Shown: positions 22,446-32,969 of the stretch, in pieces
Layout of the letters: each line of letters starts with the position of its first letter
Position numbering within the stretch: the first letter of the stretch is position 1
NCBI GenBank assembly: GCA_023375785.1
Contig: SZWC01000089.1
Location: 184,086 to 248,085, forward strand
DNA: 64,000 nt
From: Penium margaritaceum
Lineage: Eukaryota > Streptophyta > Zygnematophyceae > Desmidiales > Peniaceae
Direction of reading: 5' to 3'
Program-made: the position numbers and the translations under genes
Notes under the pieces: model-generated
What the model saw: the letters and a program-made list of their open reading frames with translations, nothing else
Databases searched by the model: none
What the model was told of the DNA's origin: nothing

Positions 22446-23912
22446 ATCCATTGAAGAGAACGAAACATGGGTTTTGGTGGACATGCCCTTAAACGCGCAT
22501 AAGGTGGGGTCAAAGTTGGTAGTCAGGAAAACGTTAAGGTAGGATGGTACTATCGACAAGTACAAGGCAAGAGTTGTGAGGAAGGGGTTTTCCCAACGTA
22601 TATGCTCAAGGTACGAGGACACTTTTGTGCCTGTTGTCACCTTTGCCTCCATCAGATCCATGTTCAGCATCGCTGCTGCAAACGATCTGGAGGTCCACCG
22701 GATGGACGTCCATCCGGTGGACATCCAAGTGCTAATGGAAGCACCCGAGGTAGTGAAAGCTCCAGAGGGCACGGTTTGCAAATTGGTGAAAGCACTCTAA
22801 AGGCTAAAACAAGCCCTAAGGATGTGGTACAAGGAGATGGATGGCTTCATGGCTCGGCTCACCATCACGTGCTACCTGAATGACCCTAGTGTCTATCTGT
22901 AGGAGGATGAGCAAGGCTTGATGCTTGTTGCACTTTACGTGGATGACCTGATCATGTACTTGCTGTCAGTCGAGCTGTTGAACAAGCTAAAGAAAGATCT
23001 CAGCAACATCTTCAAGATGAAGGACATGGGTGTGCTCGAGTTCTAAATCGCAATAGCTGTCTCCCGCAATCAAACAGCAGGCACCATTGAGCTAAACCAA
23101 ACCAAGTACATCATGGAGCTCCTCAAGCGCTACAACATAGAGGACTATAAGCCCATCAGCACACCCATGACAACGGATATCAAGCTCTCCTCCTCCAGAG
23201 CCCTAGTGCGGAAGCAAAAGGGCATGAGATGGAGAGCATTCCTTTCCAGTTTGCTATTGGCAGCCTTATGTATGCCATTGTAGGAACACACCCTGACATT
23301 TACTATGCTATGGGAGAAAGAAGCAGGTTGGTGGCCAATCCAAGTCCACAGCACTGGCAAGGATTCAAGTGCATCATACGCTATCTACTGCAGACACAAC
23401 ACATGGGACTCTAGTTTGGAGGCCAATAAGGATCTGACATGTTCCAGCTGGTGTGCTATACAGACTCTCACTGGGGAGGAACATTTGATGATAGAAAGTC
23501 TGCCTTAGACTTTGTGTACATCTTGAACGGGGGTGCAGCCTCTTTAGCTAGCAGAAAGCAAGACTGTGTCTCCCACTCTACCACAAAGGATTACATCAGT
23601 CTTTCAGAAGCATGCAAGGAGACACAGTGGCGACGTAATTTGCTTACCAAATCAACGTACGACAAAGGGATCAGCGTAAAAAACAAGAGTGCCATGAAAA
23701 TGGCATTGGATGATGTCATCTCTTGGCAGACCAAGCACATCGACATCAGGTACCACTACTCATGCAACCTGGTCGCAAAGGAGATCGTGGACCTGGAATA
23801 CGTGGAAACGAGGAAGATGCTCACAGATTGTATGACAAAGGCGCTTGACAGTGAATTGCACTTTGCAGGTCCTCTACGCATCACTATGGTCAAGAGAGCA
23901 GACGAAAATTGA
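22400..23912 (+). pseudogene. pol: Family B RT and RNase H remnants (second body)
   Basis: RVT_2 pieces include KYKARVV-type sequence near 22560, FVPVVTFASIRSMFSIAAAN, and the catalytic LYVDDLIMY near 22934-22960. The RNase H part encodes SLMYAIVGTHPDIYYAMGE, FQLVCYTDSHWGGTFDDRKS, NGGAASLASRKQDCVSHST, VKNKSAMKMALDDVISWQTKHIDIRYHYS-type segments and RKMLTDCMTKALDSEL. Order and family are clear. Broken in many places. Confidence 0.8.
22693..22722. repeat. Perfect 30-bp palindrome in an RT remnant
   Basis: GTCCACCGGATGGAC is followed at once by its exact reverse complement GTCCATCCGGTGGAC, with no spacer. Other B copies have only the left arm (AGGTCCACCAGATGGACGTC) followed by ordinary RT sequence. 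This looks like a local snap-back copying event during replication or reverse transcription. Confidence 0.85.
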
Positions 23913-23974
23913 GGTAAAGACCGCTGGAGAGAGGAGTGATCTCACAGCTAATGGACAGAGGTGGAGGGAGACTT

Positions 23975-24668
23975 TGTTGACCTGATATGCTCCTTTTCCG
24001 TCGCAGACATTTAGACACGCACAAGACAGATGAGGGATGCAACGCTCCCTATTTCTGGTGTAGAAAGACAAGGCATGTATAGCCAAGACAACTCCTTGTC
24101 GCTTAGATTCTCATAAGTTAGTCTCAGGAGCGAGAGGTCACTGGGTCAAATCCGAGTCCAGCGACTAATTTTCTTTGTGACTAAAAGGGGGACAGGAAGA
24201 TTCTAAGAGACATTTTAGAACTTTCCAAGGTCCTTCATGGTGGCTGGCACCACTTGGCGGTCAGAGGGAGCACCATGTAGGCAGGGGTGATGATGCAATC
24301 CGGATTGCCTCAAAAGTGGCTCATCCAAGGAGACAGTACATGCATAGGGTAGAGGCTGGCTCTAAGACTATAAGAACCTGTAAGTTGCTTGTCATTGAGT
24401 ACAGATCTTACCTTTGAATCTCCTAAGAGAGTTCTCCTCTAGAGGTAGACACTAAAGTAGCATTGGTTGGTCTAAGCCACAGGGGTTAGCTCCTCGCGCG
24501 AAAATGACTAGGTGCTAAGGACACAATACAATGAAGTGATTCCTATGAAATCTCGGTGTGGAACCTTGGCTCTGAGGGTGATATCACCTCTTGGTGATAC
24601 CAAGAGCTGTGGGCAGAACCATTGTGTGAGAACCCGTTTTGTAGAGTGTCCCCTTAGGCAGGTTGACA
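23975..24668 (+). repeat. Family B LTR
   Basis: It starts TGTTGACCTGATATGC after a polypurine tract (GGTGGAGGGAGACTT) and ends CAGGTTGACA. It has the tRNA-like box region, a TATAAG element near 24370, and the GTGATATCACCTC 3' segment. It is the 3' LTR of the body on its left. Directly after it the sequence turns into family B integrase on the opposite strand. Confidence 0.85.
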
Positions 24669-25607
24669 GGCTCAACCAGCATTTCCACGCCTCGTAGATC
24701 CACGTCTTGCGACTGTGATCATCAATGAAAGTAAGGATGTACTTGCTGCCACCGTTTGAGGGAGGACAGAATGGTCAATATACATCAAAGAGAATGAGGT
24801 CGAAGATTGCTCCCGCACGTTGTCTATTACGCTGAAAAGGCAACCTCTTTGCTTGGCCTTGGAAGCATGGTTCACACAGCTTTTTGCACTTTTGCTCATC
24901 CTAGGCCTTCCATCCTTGCAACCCATCAACCACTTCGTGCTACTACATACCTTGCAGTGTGCTATCGGCGACATGGCCCGATCGTTGATGCCATAACTTT
25001 GCATGTGTATCAGTGGAGTTGGCCGCCATGGTGACGGCTTGTGGTGCAACATCAGGTTTTGGAGACTTGGACTCTTCAACCGTCGCATATCCCTCATTCG
25101 TACTCTCTAGGGGTATGGTCTGCAACACGTAGAGTCCATCAACCATTGGGATAGGAGATCTTGATGTCCTTGTTCTTGACAATCACGGCCTCCTCTTCCG
25201 TGAAGACGACCATCATGTCGTGGTTTGTGATTTTGGATGCTAACAAAAGGTTTGCCGCAAACGACGGCACGTAGACGACGTTCTCCAGCTTCAAGTCCTT
25301 TTCAGTACCATTCATGTTGATGGTGATCAGCTTATCTCCCTCGCTTTGTGCATGGATAGAGCTGCCGTTGGCACACCTGAAGCAACTTTTAGTGTCCCAA
25401 ATGGAGATGAACTTATCCTTCTCCCTTGAAGAGTCGTGGTTCGTACGAGAGTCAAGCCCGTAGACTCCACGCTTGAGCACAGTCGCTGCCTTACTTACCG
25501 GCATGCTCTCATCTATCATGTTTGTCAACTCCTTATCCTCTCTTTTGCCATCGTTTCTACAACCATGGTCTCCGTCTTCCTTCTTATCCTGCACTCTCAT
25601 GCCTAAT
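24669..25607 (-). mobile_element. Family B fragment: gag tail, protease, pre-integrase, start of integrase
   Basis: Read right to left on the - strand it encodes a gag tail, the protease segment GVYGLDSRTNHDSSREKDKF, LKLENVVYVPSFAANLLLASKITNH, the linker ESTNEGYATVEESKSPKPDVAPQAV, the pre-integrase LWHQRSGHVADSTLQGM, and the beginning of integrase. One stretch of 166 codons is open (25139-25639), so this piece is better preserved than its neighbours. It is cut at both ends, by a B LTR at 24668 and a C LTR at 25608. Confidence 0.8.
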
Positions 25608-26323
25608 TGTTGGAGTTGGAGGAGAGAGGGAGCCTTCAAGCAGCACCCATCTCAAGCTGGAAGGGCATTACTTGTGTTGAAGAATGGTTGATAAATCACT
25701 CCAAATGATGGAGTACATATAGAGCTACAGCTTGGGCAAGTCAGCTACACCACTTAGCCATGGAGGCTACTGCTCACACATTAGAGTCCATAATCTCACA
25801 CAAGAGAAGAAATCAGCCTAGCAATTAGGCTGATCACTCACACACAACCTAGAGAGCTAGAAAGTGCTCACATGGCACACTCCTAGTGGTCACATAATCC
25901 ACAATCCCATGGAGAATCGCCATGTGTCCATGGCTAGCACAGAATGATCTCACCTCGCCTAAAAAGTAAAGAGAGGTTCCTTTTTCCTAGTCAGCACACT
26001 CTGACAAGGTAACCCAATAATGTAGGACCTTTTTGGATATTTCTCCCACCAGGTCTTGACCCTGGACCCCTTGCCCTTTTTCTTTTCTCAGGCTAAGGCA
26101 TCAAGCCATCGCCCATGGTCACCCAGATACTTGCGGTCCATGACCTCAAAAACTTTGAAAAATCATATCTGTGAATCGGACCGTCGGATCAGCCTCAAAC
26201 TTGGATCGTAGATATTTTGCCACCTGATCTTTCTTATGGTGAATTGTATCAACAATCGGAGTAGAATCCCTTGAACTTGCTGCTGTGGACCTGAAACTCA
26301 GCCAGATGCCTCCTTTCCCAACA
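25608..26323 (-). repeat. Family C LTR (3')
   Basis: On the + strand it reads TGTTGGAGTTGGAGG...CTTTCCCAACA, so on its own strand it is bounded by TGTTGG and a CCAACA end, the perfect 6-bp terminal inverted repeat of family C. ATCTCCCACTTTG follows on the right, the reverse complement of the family C polypurine tract (CAAAGTGGGAGAT). Confidence 0.85.
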
Positions 26324-26378
26324 ATCTCCCACTTTGCCGCAGTCAGAATGGGTTGAGTCCACATCCCTTCATACAAAA

Positions 26379-27527
26379 CTACTGCTTCTTACGGGTTAAT
26401 GGCTTGGTGCAAAAATGAATGACCTGCTTGCTGGTTGAAGTTAACTCTAGCTTCATAGCACCCTCCTGCACCATGTGCCTGATGAAGTGATATGCAATAT
26501 CAATATGCTTGGTGCGTGCATGGTGCTCAGGATTCTTCGCGAGTGCGATTGCGTTCTGGTTGTCGACGAGCACAGGAACTAGAACTGGTGTACTCCCACT
26601 CATCTCCGCCATAAAACGCTGACGCCAAACTCCTTCCTTGGCTCAAAAGCCGAAAGAGACGTAATCAGCTTCCGTGCTTGAGGTGGCCACGAACACTTGC
26701 CGCTTGCTACGCCAGTTGATGGCCCCACCATTCATGAGGAACACATGTCCAAAGATGGACTTGCGGTCCTCAGGGTTTGAAGCGCAATCTGCATCCGTAT
26801 AGCCGATGATGTTGTTGTCGTCTTTGTTGTAGGTGATGCCGATGTTGATGGTTCTAGCGAGGTAGCCAAAGATCCATTTCACTGCCTTATGGTGCTTAGG
26901 TCTGGGGTTCGCCATGTGCTTGCTTACAACGCTCACAGCCTGTGCAAGGTCCGACCTGGTAGCCACCATCAGGTACATGAGACTATCGACAGCGCTCTGG
27001 TAGTTCTGCCGCTCAGTTGCATCCGCTTCACCATTGAAGCTCACAAGATACTACCGCGTCTCTAGCGGTGTGCCGATGGGTTTGGCCTCTGCCATGCCGA
27101 GTTGCTGCAAGACATCCTTGATGTAGCGACTTTGCTGCAGCAAGAGAGAGCATGATTTGCGGTCACACGGGATCTGGATTCCAAGGAAGAATGATGCCTC
27201 CCTGAGATTAGACATCTGAAAGCATTCTTGCATGGCCTCGATTAACTCTTGCAGTGCAGACATGCTGTTGGAAAGGAGGAGCATGTCATCTACATAGACA
27301 ATGATGATGAGCACCTCATGACCAAGCTTTGAGCGATAGATGCAGTAGTCACATTCATTGGGCACAAACCCCATGCACTTCACCGCCACATCCATTTTTC
27401 TGGTTTGAAGCACTCGACGCTTGCTTGAGGCCGTACTGCAACTTCTGTAACTTTTAAACCAGGTGCTCCTAGCCATCCATGAAGAATACCTCTGGCTGCT
27501 CCATGTAGATTTCCTCCTCCAAGTCAC
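26379..27527 (-). pseudogene. pol: Family C RNase H and RT remnants
   Basis: The - strand encodes YCIYRSKLGHEVLIIIVYVDDMLLL (the YVDD catalytic motif, near 27290), MSNLREASFFLGIQIP, SLLLQQSRYIKDVLQQLGMAEAKPIGTPLETR, then SFNGEADATERQNYQSAVDSLMYLMVATRSDLAQAVSVVSKHM, YTDADCASNPEDRKSI (RNase H) and VPVLVDNQNAIALAKNPEHHARTKHIDIAYHF. These are standard copia RT/RNase H segments in good condition. Fossil with a few breaks in this part. Confidence 0.85.
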
Positions 27528-28199
27528 CGTTCAAGAATGTTGTCTTCACATCCATGTGGTGAATCTTGAGGTCCTCAGCTTTTGCATAAGAGAGGAGCGT
27601 GCGCACAGAGGCAAACTTTGCAACAGGAGCAAAGACTTCCCTCTAGTCAATCCCTTCCTGCTGAGAGAAGCCCTTAGCAACCAGCCTCACCTTGTACTTT
27701 TCAAGGTTGCCATCTGCGCCCCTCTTCTTTTTGAACACCCACTTGCACTTTATTACCTTGCGTCCTGGTGGACGCTCAGTCAGCTCCCACGTACCGTTGT
27801 TGAGTTGCGACTATATCTCCTGTTACATAGCTTGCCTCCAATCTGCTGTATTTGGTGCAGCCATGGCCTCCTTGTACGACGTCCGCTCATCAGAGTCTGC
27901 TACAATTTTAGCGTTTATCTTGACTGGTTTTTGGAGCATCTAGAAATGCATGTGCTCACAAGGCTTGTACCGCACCCTAAGAGGGTACCTTCAACCTGGT
28001 GTTGGAGCGTTAGCAGGAGGCTCATGCTGTGCTGTCGATACCAGTGCTCCTGCTCATGGTGCCTCTTCTTCCTCTGGTCCTAGCGATAAGGCCGCTATAT
28101 GTGCTGCATCAGACATGGGGGAATAGAGTGGTACTCACACTGTCACAGTAGAGGAAGGTTGAGGAGAGGCGGGATCAAGGAGAATGTCTGCTCCCAGTA

Positions 28200-28828
28200 C
28201 CCTAGTGATCATTAAATTCGACGACTGACTTGTTGCATAATTAATTCGATCAACTTTTTGGGGTTTTGGAATTATTTAGGGTGTATGCTTAAATTTGACA
28301 AAAAATGGGGGGTAGTACGTTAAACTTGATGAATGGTCCAGATGAGTTATATTGTTTCGATGATGTACGGAGACCTGTTCCAATGTTCAAAAGCCTCGAG
28401 CAATCAATTTTGACCGTTTGGATGTTTGACGAGTCAAATTTGACCGGTCACGCGAGACAGGTCCCGCGGCTGGACGGTTTCGCTTGATTGGTCACGCGCC
28501 TGGTCACGTGATTGGCCGGTTTTGCGTGACTGCTCAAGCATCTGGCCGGTTCTGACAGTACGTTAAGTGCGCGCGTAGAGAAGATGACGTGCACCGCGGT
28601 TTAGCATTATCCCTCAAAATAGTTCTGTGCACAGACAAAAACATGCCAAGAACTAATAGCCCACAAACCATAGAATCAAACAGACAAAAACATAAGGCAT
28701 GATGATTGAATATGTTCAATTGCTATCGGAATTATTTTTGTGGTTCTTTTGAATTCGATAAAAGTCCATTTTTGATAAATTTTGACCACCAATAAGAACA
28801 TTAATATCAAAGTTAACGATCAGTAGGG
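28200..28828. mobile_element. TA-flanked MITE (non-autonomous DNA transposon, mariner-like)
   Basis: It is AT-rich sequence unlike anything else in the window, with imperfect terminal inverted repeats: left CCCTAGTGATCATTAAATTC, right end reversed CCCTACTGATCGTTAACTTT, about 17 of 22 matching. Both ends are flanked by TA (28198-28199 and 28829-28830), as expected of the Tc1/mariner group. Without it, the family C linker on both sides lines up with the other C copies. There is no coding capacity. It entered after the C copy had inserted. Confidence 0.75.
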
Positions 28829-28839
28829 TACTTTTGTCA

Positions 28840-31123
28840 TCCACTTGTTCTGCTACATCTTAGCAAATGATGTTGGTGCCAAAGACGTTACTTTCATTGA
28901 AAATGACATACGTATAAATGATGATGTGGCCAATATCCCTCTCGTAGAGACGATACGCCTTGCTTGCCATGTCATAGCTGATCATCAGCATCTGTGCGCT
29001 CTTCGCATGCTATTTCTACCGCTTCTCTTTTGGCACATACATGTGCGCCAAGTTGCCAAACACGCAAAGATGACCCACTCTCGGCTTCTTGCTGAACCAC
29101 GCCTCGTACAACGTCATTTGCTCTCGGCCTTGGTTGGACTGCAATTCTTGATGTACACAGCGCTGCTCACTGCTTCGGCCCAAAAGTCGTAAGTGAGTCG
29201 AACTGTTTGCAACATAGAGCGCGTCGACTTAACGATGGTGCGGTTTGCGCATTCTGCTATGCCGTTCTACTGCGGCGAGTATGGCGTGGTGCGTTGTGCC
29301 TTGATGCCTCTTGCTGCGATGTAGTCCTGGAACTCCTTGCTCCGGTACTCTCCACTGCGTATGCTGCGCGGCGCATTGATTTTCTTGCCATTCCGGTTCA
29401 CCACCATGGCCTTGAACGCCTTGAACCTGTGAAAGCACTGGTCCTTGGAGGAAAGGAAAAACACAGCAGTGTAACAGCTGAAGTCATCAATGAAGGTGAG
29501 AAAATGCCCATAGCCTCCAAAGCTTTGGGTCTGCATCGGGCCACACACATCTGTACAGACGAGCTCCACCACCTCCTTCGTGCGCTCCCCTACTCAAGAG
29601 AACGCCTCGTGATGCTGCTTCCCCGCCAAATAGCTGATGCATAACTGCTACTCAAAGGTAGAGATGGTGGGTAAGTTACGCACCATCTGCTTTGTTTGAA
29701 GTTCCTTCAAGGCGCGCATGTCGATGTGGCCATAGCGCGTATGCCCGATTTTGCCATCTGTGGCATGCACCACGGTTGGAAGACTCTGCTCGCGCGGGAT
29801 CTTGATCGCCCCCAACAGGCCGTACATGTCGCCTTCCTTCACGGACGTGGCCAACTCCTCCTTAGTTTCCTTGTCAAGGATGTAGCCATAGTCCTCATCA
29901 TAGACAAATCGTAGTCTTGAGTTGGTAAGAAAGGAAACTGAGAGAAGGTTGAAAGAAACATCAGGTACATATAGCACGCCATGTAACACTCCCACTTCAA
30001 TGCAACAGAAGGTCTCCAACCACATCTCCACAATCCAAATCCCCTCAACATACACTACCCGATCATCACCCAAAGCAATCGGTCGGGGGTGGATGGAGAG
30101 CAGCTGCGTAAACCACTCCTTATGGTGCCTCTGACTCTTGGTACACCCTGACTCCTTCCACCATGCCAGATCTGCCTTTTCCTTCTGCGACATGTGGGAC
30201 TTTGTCATGAAGAGGGAGTCACACACTTCCTTGTCCAAAATGTTTCCAAAATGGCACACACTGGTCTAGTTCTACTGCTGATGCTGCTGCTGACGTTGTT
30301 GTGACTGCTGTTGCTGTTGCTGTGGAGATTGCTGCTTTTGCTATTGCTGCTGCTGCTCCTTCTAGTCCCTCTTGAACATGAAGCACTCTTTCATTTAGTG
30401 CCGCTCTTTTTGGCAATAGTGGCACTTGCCCTTTTTTCTTACCTCTCTGCTGACTGGACTGCTGCTACTGCTTGTTGCATGAGCCCATGGTCATGATAGT
30501 TGCTTCACTACTACTGTTGTCGCCATTGCGCTTTGCTGCATTGTAACCGAGTTCTACTTGTATCAGGTGTATGCAAATGAAGTCCAGGTCTAGAGTCAGC
30601 TTGCACTCCAACGTCTCGCACCGTGTCATAGCTCATTAGGATTCCCCTCAGCAAGGGGGGGGGACAAAGCGCATGTTTTCTACAGTGTTGCTGGCCGCTT
30701 TCAACTACTTCCCTAGCTACTTTGCCTTGTCCAAGTACGCTTCCATTCCTTTGCCACCCTGCATTTTCAACGCCATCATCTTCTCCTCTTAAATCATGAG
30801 GAATGTAGCTTCCTTGCCGTGATACTTCTTGCACAACATTTCTCACCCCTCTTTTCCAGTTGCCTTGTCACTAACATACTGAGGATGCGGGTTGGAGATG
30901 GTGTTGACAAGGAACCTGTAGACCTGCCTCTCCTTCTTCTTCCACTCCTCATATGCCGATGCTGCACTTGTAAATGAACTTGCATCTCCTGTACCTTTCT
31001 CCGACGTGTTTCTCGCCACCACCTCTGCTGCGGTGATGCCTCTTGCCTGTCAAGGCGGAGCGCACTCGTCGCCGCTCACCACAAGCCCGTCTCCTCCAAA
31101 AGGAGGCGGGTACGGATTCCGCT
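28840..31123 (-). pseudogene. Family C integrase, pre-integrase and gag remnants
   Basis: From right to left the - strand encodes a gag part, the (CAG)n glutamine-rich tail region near 30280-30360, the segment FGNILDKEVCDSLFMTKSHMSQKEKADLAWWKESG of the gag/protease junction (in shorter runs), GVLYVPDVSFNLLSVSFLTN, the pre-integrase HARYGHIDMRALKELQ-type module, and integrase with [27 protein letters not shown]-type sequence. One stretch of 203 codons is open (29648-30259). Fossil. Confidence 0.8.
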
Positions 31124-31510
31124 AGCACACAAGGATCTAATCTAACGGAAAAAGCAAGGAGAGGTATCCTTTTCCTAGTCAGCACACTCTGACAAGGCAA
31201 CCCAAGAATCTAGGACCTTATTGGATATTTCTCATGTCATGTTTTGACCCTGGACCTCTTGCCTTTCTTCTTTTCTCAGGCTAAGGCATGGAGCCATTGC
31301 CCATGGTCACCCAGATATTGGCAGTTGATGACCCCGCAAACTTCAAAATTTTATACCTCCCAATCCGACCGTTGGATCAGCCTCAAACATATATCGTAGA
31401 CATTTTGCCACCTGATCTTTCCAATGAAGAAATTGGAATGAAAATCGGAGCAAGCTTTTGGTAGTTTTTGGAACTTTCTCCTGTGGACCTGAAACTGAGC
31501 CAGATGGCTC
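31124..31510 (-). repeat. Family C LTR fragment (5' LTR of the copy on its left)
   Basis: It matches the half of the family C LTR that ends at TGTTGG (on the + strand it finishes GGCTCCTTTCC at 31510). The half that would adjoin the primer site is absent, and LTR sequence is joined directly to gag at about 31123. A reversed family B LTR piece follows on the right. Confidence 0.75.
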
Positions 31511-31642
31511 CTTTCCTTGCACTACATGCCTTTTCTATCTAGACCAAACTTAGGGGACTTACTCCAAGGGAGCAAGTCATGCCTAGTCCGTCCTGTGCCT
31601 GTCCAAATGTGAGCGTTGGACAAGGAGCATATCAGGTCAACA
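31511..31642 (-). repeat. Family B LTR fragment (first 130 bp of the LTR)
   Basis: The + strand ends CAAGGAGCATATCAGGTCAACA at 31642, the reverse complement of the LTR start TGTTGACCTGATATGCTCC. It is a short piece between two family C copies of opposite orientation. Confidence 0.75.
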
Positions 31643-32543
31643 GAGAGTACCCAAGCAAGGAGTCCCAGGACTACCTCGTAGCAGTAGGCATGAAGGCGTA
31701 TCCCACCGCACCATACTCGCCAGAGCAAAACGGCGTAGCAAAACATGCTCACCGCACCATCGTTGCGTAGGCGCGCTGGGCTCGCCTGCGAATTCTGGAC
31801 CAAAGTAGAGAGCACTACTGTGTACATCAAGAATGGTGGTCCAACCAAGGCGTTGGAGCAAATGGCGCCGTACGAGGCATGGTTTGACAAAAAGCCGAGC
31901 GCCAGCTACCTTCGTGCATTTGACAGCTTTGCGGATATGCACGTGCTAAGGAGAAGGAACAGAAATAGGACGCAAAGAGCATGTAGATACTGAAGATCGG
32001 CTATGATGTGGCAAGCAAGGCATATCGCCTCTACAAGAGGGATATAGGCCATGTCATCATCTCCAAGGATGTCGTCTTCAACGAGAGCAACCGTATCAGC
32101 ACCAACATTGTTTGTGAGAGATAGCAGAACTAGCATGTAACGAGGTAGTAGGAGCGGATATCCTCCCTGACCTAGTCTGTCCTGGCCCTTCCTCTATTAT
32201 GACAGTGGGAGAACCACTCTACTCTCCCATGTGTAATGTAGCAGATACAACGGCCTTATCAGCAGAAATAGAGGAAGAAGATGCACCACCATCAGCAGGA
32301 GCAGATGTGCCAGCAGCACCGCGCTAGCCACTAGCTAATGTACCTGCACCAGGTCGCAGGTACCCTCTTAGAGTGCGATACAAGCATGGTGAGCGCAGGC
32401 ATGTGTGGATGCTACAAAAGCCAAACCAGATGAATGTTGCAGTTGCAATAAATTTAGATGGACCAACGTCCTACAAGGAGGCCATGGCTGCATCAGATGC
32501 AGTAAATCTGGCGCAAGCTGTGCAAGAGGAGATACAGTCGCAG

Positions 32544-32962
32544 GTAAAGGTGTTTGCAAGTCAAAACTCTCAAGTCTGAGCCAGAGTCCGACTAGCAAGT
32601 CCGAGTCTCGGCCCAGACTAGGACTCGCAAGTCTGGATACAGACTCGCAAGTCTAGGTCCCTTGGACTCCCAAGTCTGGTCTGATACACATGGAAGTCTA
32701 GCCAAAATCAGACCGAAAAATAGCAATATGCCTTACTTTTCACTACGGTTGTTCTCAATGCCATTGAACATGCTTGTATGTGCATGAAAAGGGCCATACA
32801 AGCTACATGTCTTGTGTTTTCACTTTATGATTACAATGTTTTACTCCATGTCTAATATGTTATGAGTAACTTTTGGACTTGCATGTCCGAGTCAAGTCTA
32901 CGATCCTGGATTTTGACTTGCGAGTTTGACTTGTGAGTCCCAATTTTTGGTGAATACCCTTA
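32544..32962. mobile_element. Small hAT-like non-autonomous DNA transposon
   Basis: About 418 bp, absent from other C copies at the same RT position, bounded by TAAAGGTGTTTGC on the left and GTGAATACCCTTA on the right (reversed TAAGGGTATTCAC, 9 of 13 matching). Both subterminal regions are dense in GACTCGCAAGTC-like units, direct and inverted. The flanks AGTCGCAG and AGTTTCAA could be a worn 8-bp target duplication. hAT elements have 8-bp duplications and short TIRs, so hAT is the best guess. No coding capacity. Confidence 0.55.
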
Positions 32963-32969
32963 GTTTCAA

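Larger units (their letters stand above)
18394..24668 (+). mobile_element. Family B copia element with both LTRs
   Basis: The 5' LTR 18394-19133 is followed by primer site, leader with CTCCATCTA short repeats, gag (19540-20360), protease and pre-integrase (20360-20950), integrase (21050-21830), RT (22400-23130), RNase H (23229-23912), polypurine tract, and 3' LTR 23975-24668. The layout is whole but the coding region has a dozen or so breaks, and the two LTRs differ at many positions, so it is old. A 220-bp tandem duplication lies in the integrase-RT linker. No target duplication can be read, since both flanks are other family B sequence. Confidence 0.85.
25608..31510 (-). mobile_element. Family C copia element with 3' LTR and partial 5' LTR
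   Basis: On the - strand, right to left: partial 5' LTR (31124-31510), gag (30260-31123, lacking its start), pre-integrase (29648-30260), integrase (28990-29640), linker, RT (26990-27800), RNase H (26379-26990), polypurine tract, and full 3' LTR (25608-26323). A 629-bp MITE is inserted in the linker. The element has roughly ten or more breaks. It is older than the C copy at 47.5-55.4 kb. Confidence 0.85.

Noticed and set aside
28305-28487. Open stretch of 60 codons in the MITE
   Set aside because: No similarity to a known domain, low-complexity composition, and it lies inside a non-autonomous element. Treated as chance.
30290-30500. Leucine-rich stretch resembling a transmembrane segment
   Set aside because: It is again the reverse reading of the gag glutamine tract.
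32580-32700. CRISPR-like array suggested by repeated GACTCGCAAGTCT units
   Set aside because: Units are irregularly spaced, imperfect, and appear in inverted form at the other end. They fit subterminal repeats of a DNA transposon in a eukaryotic genome.
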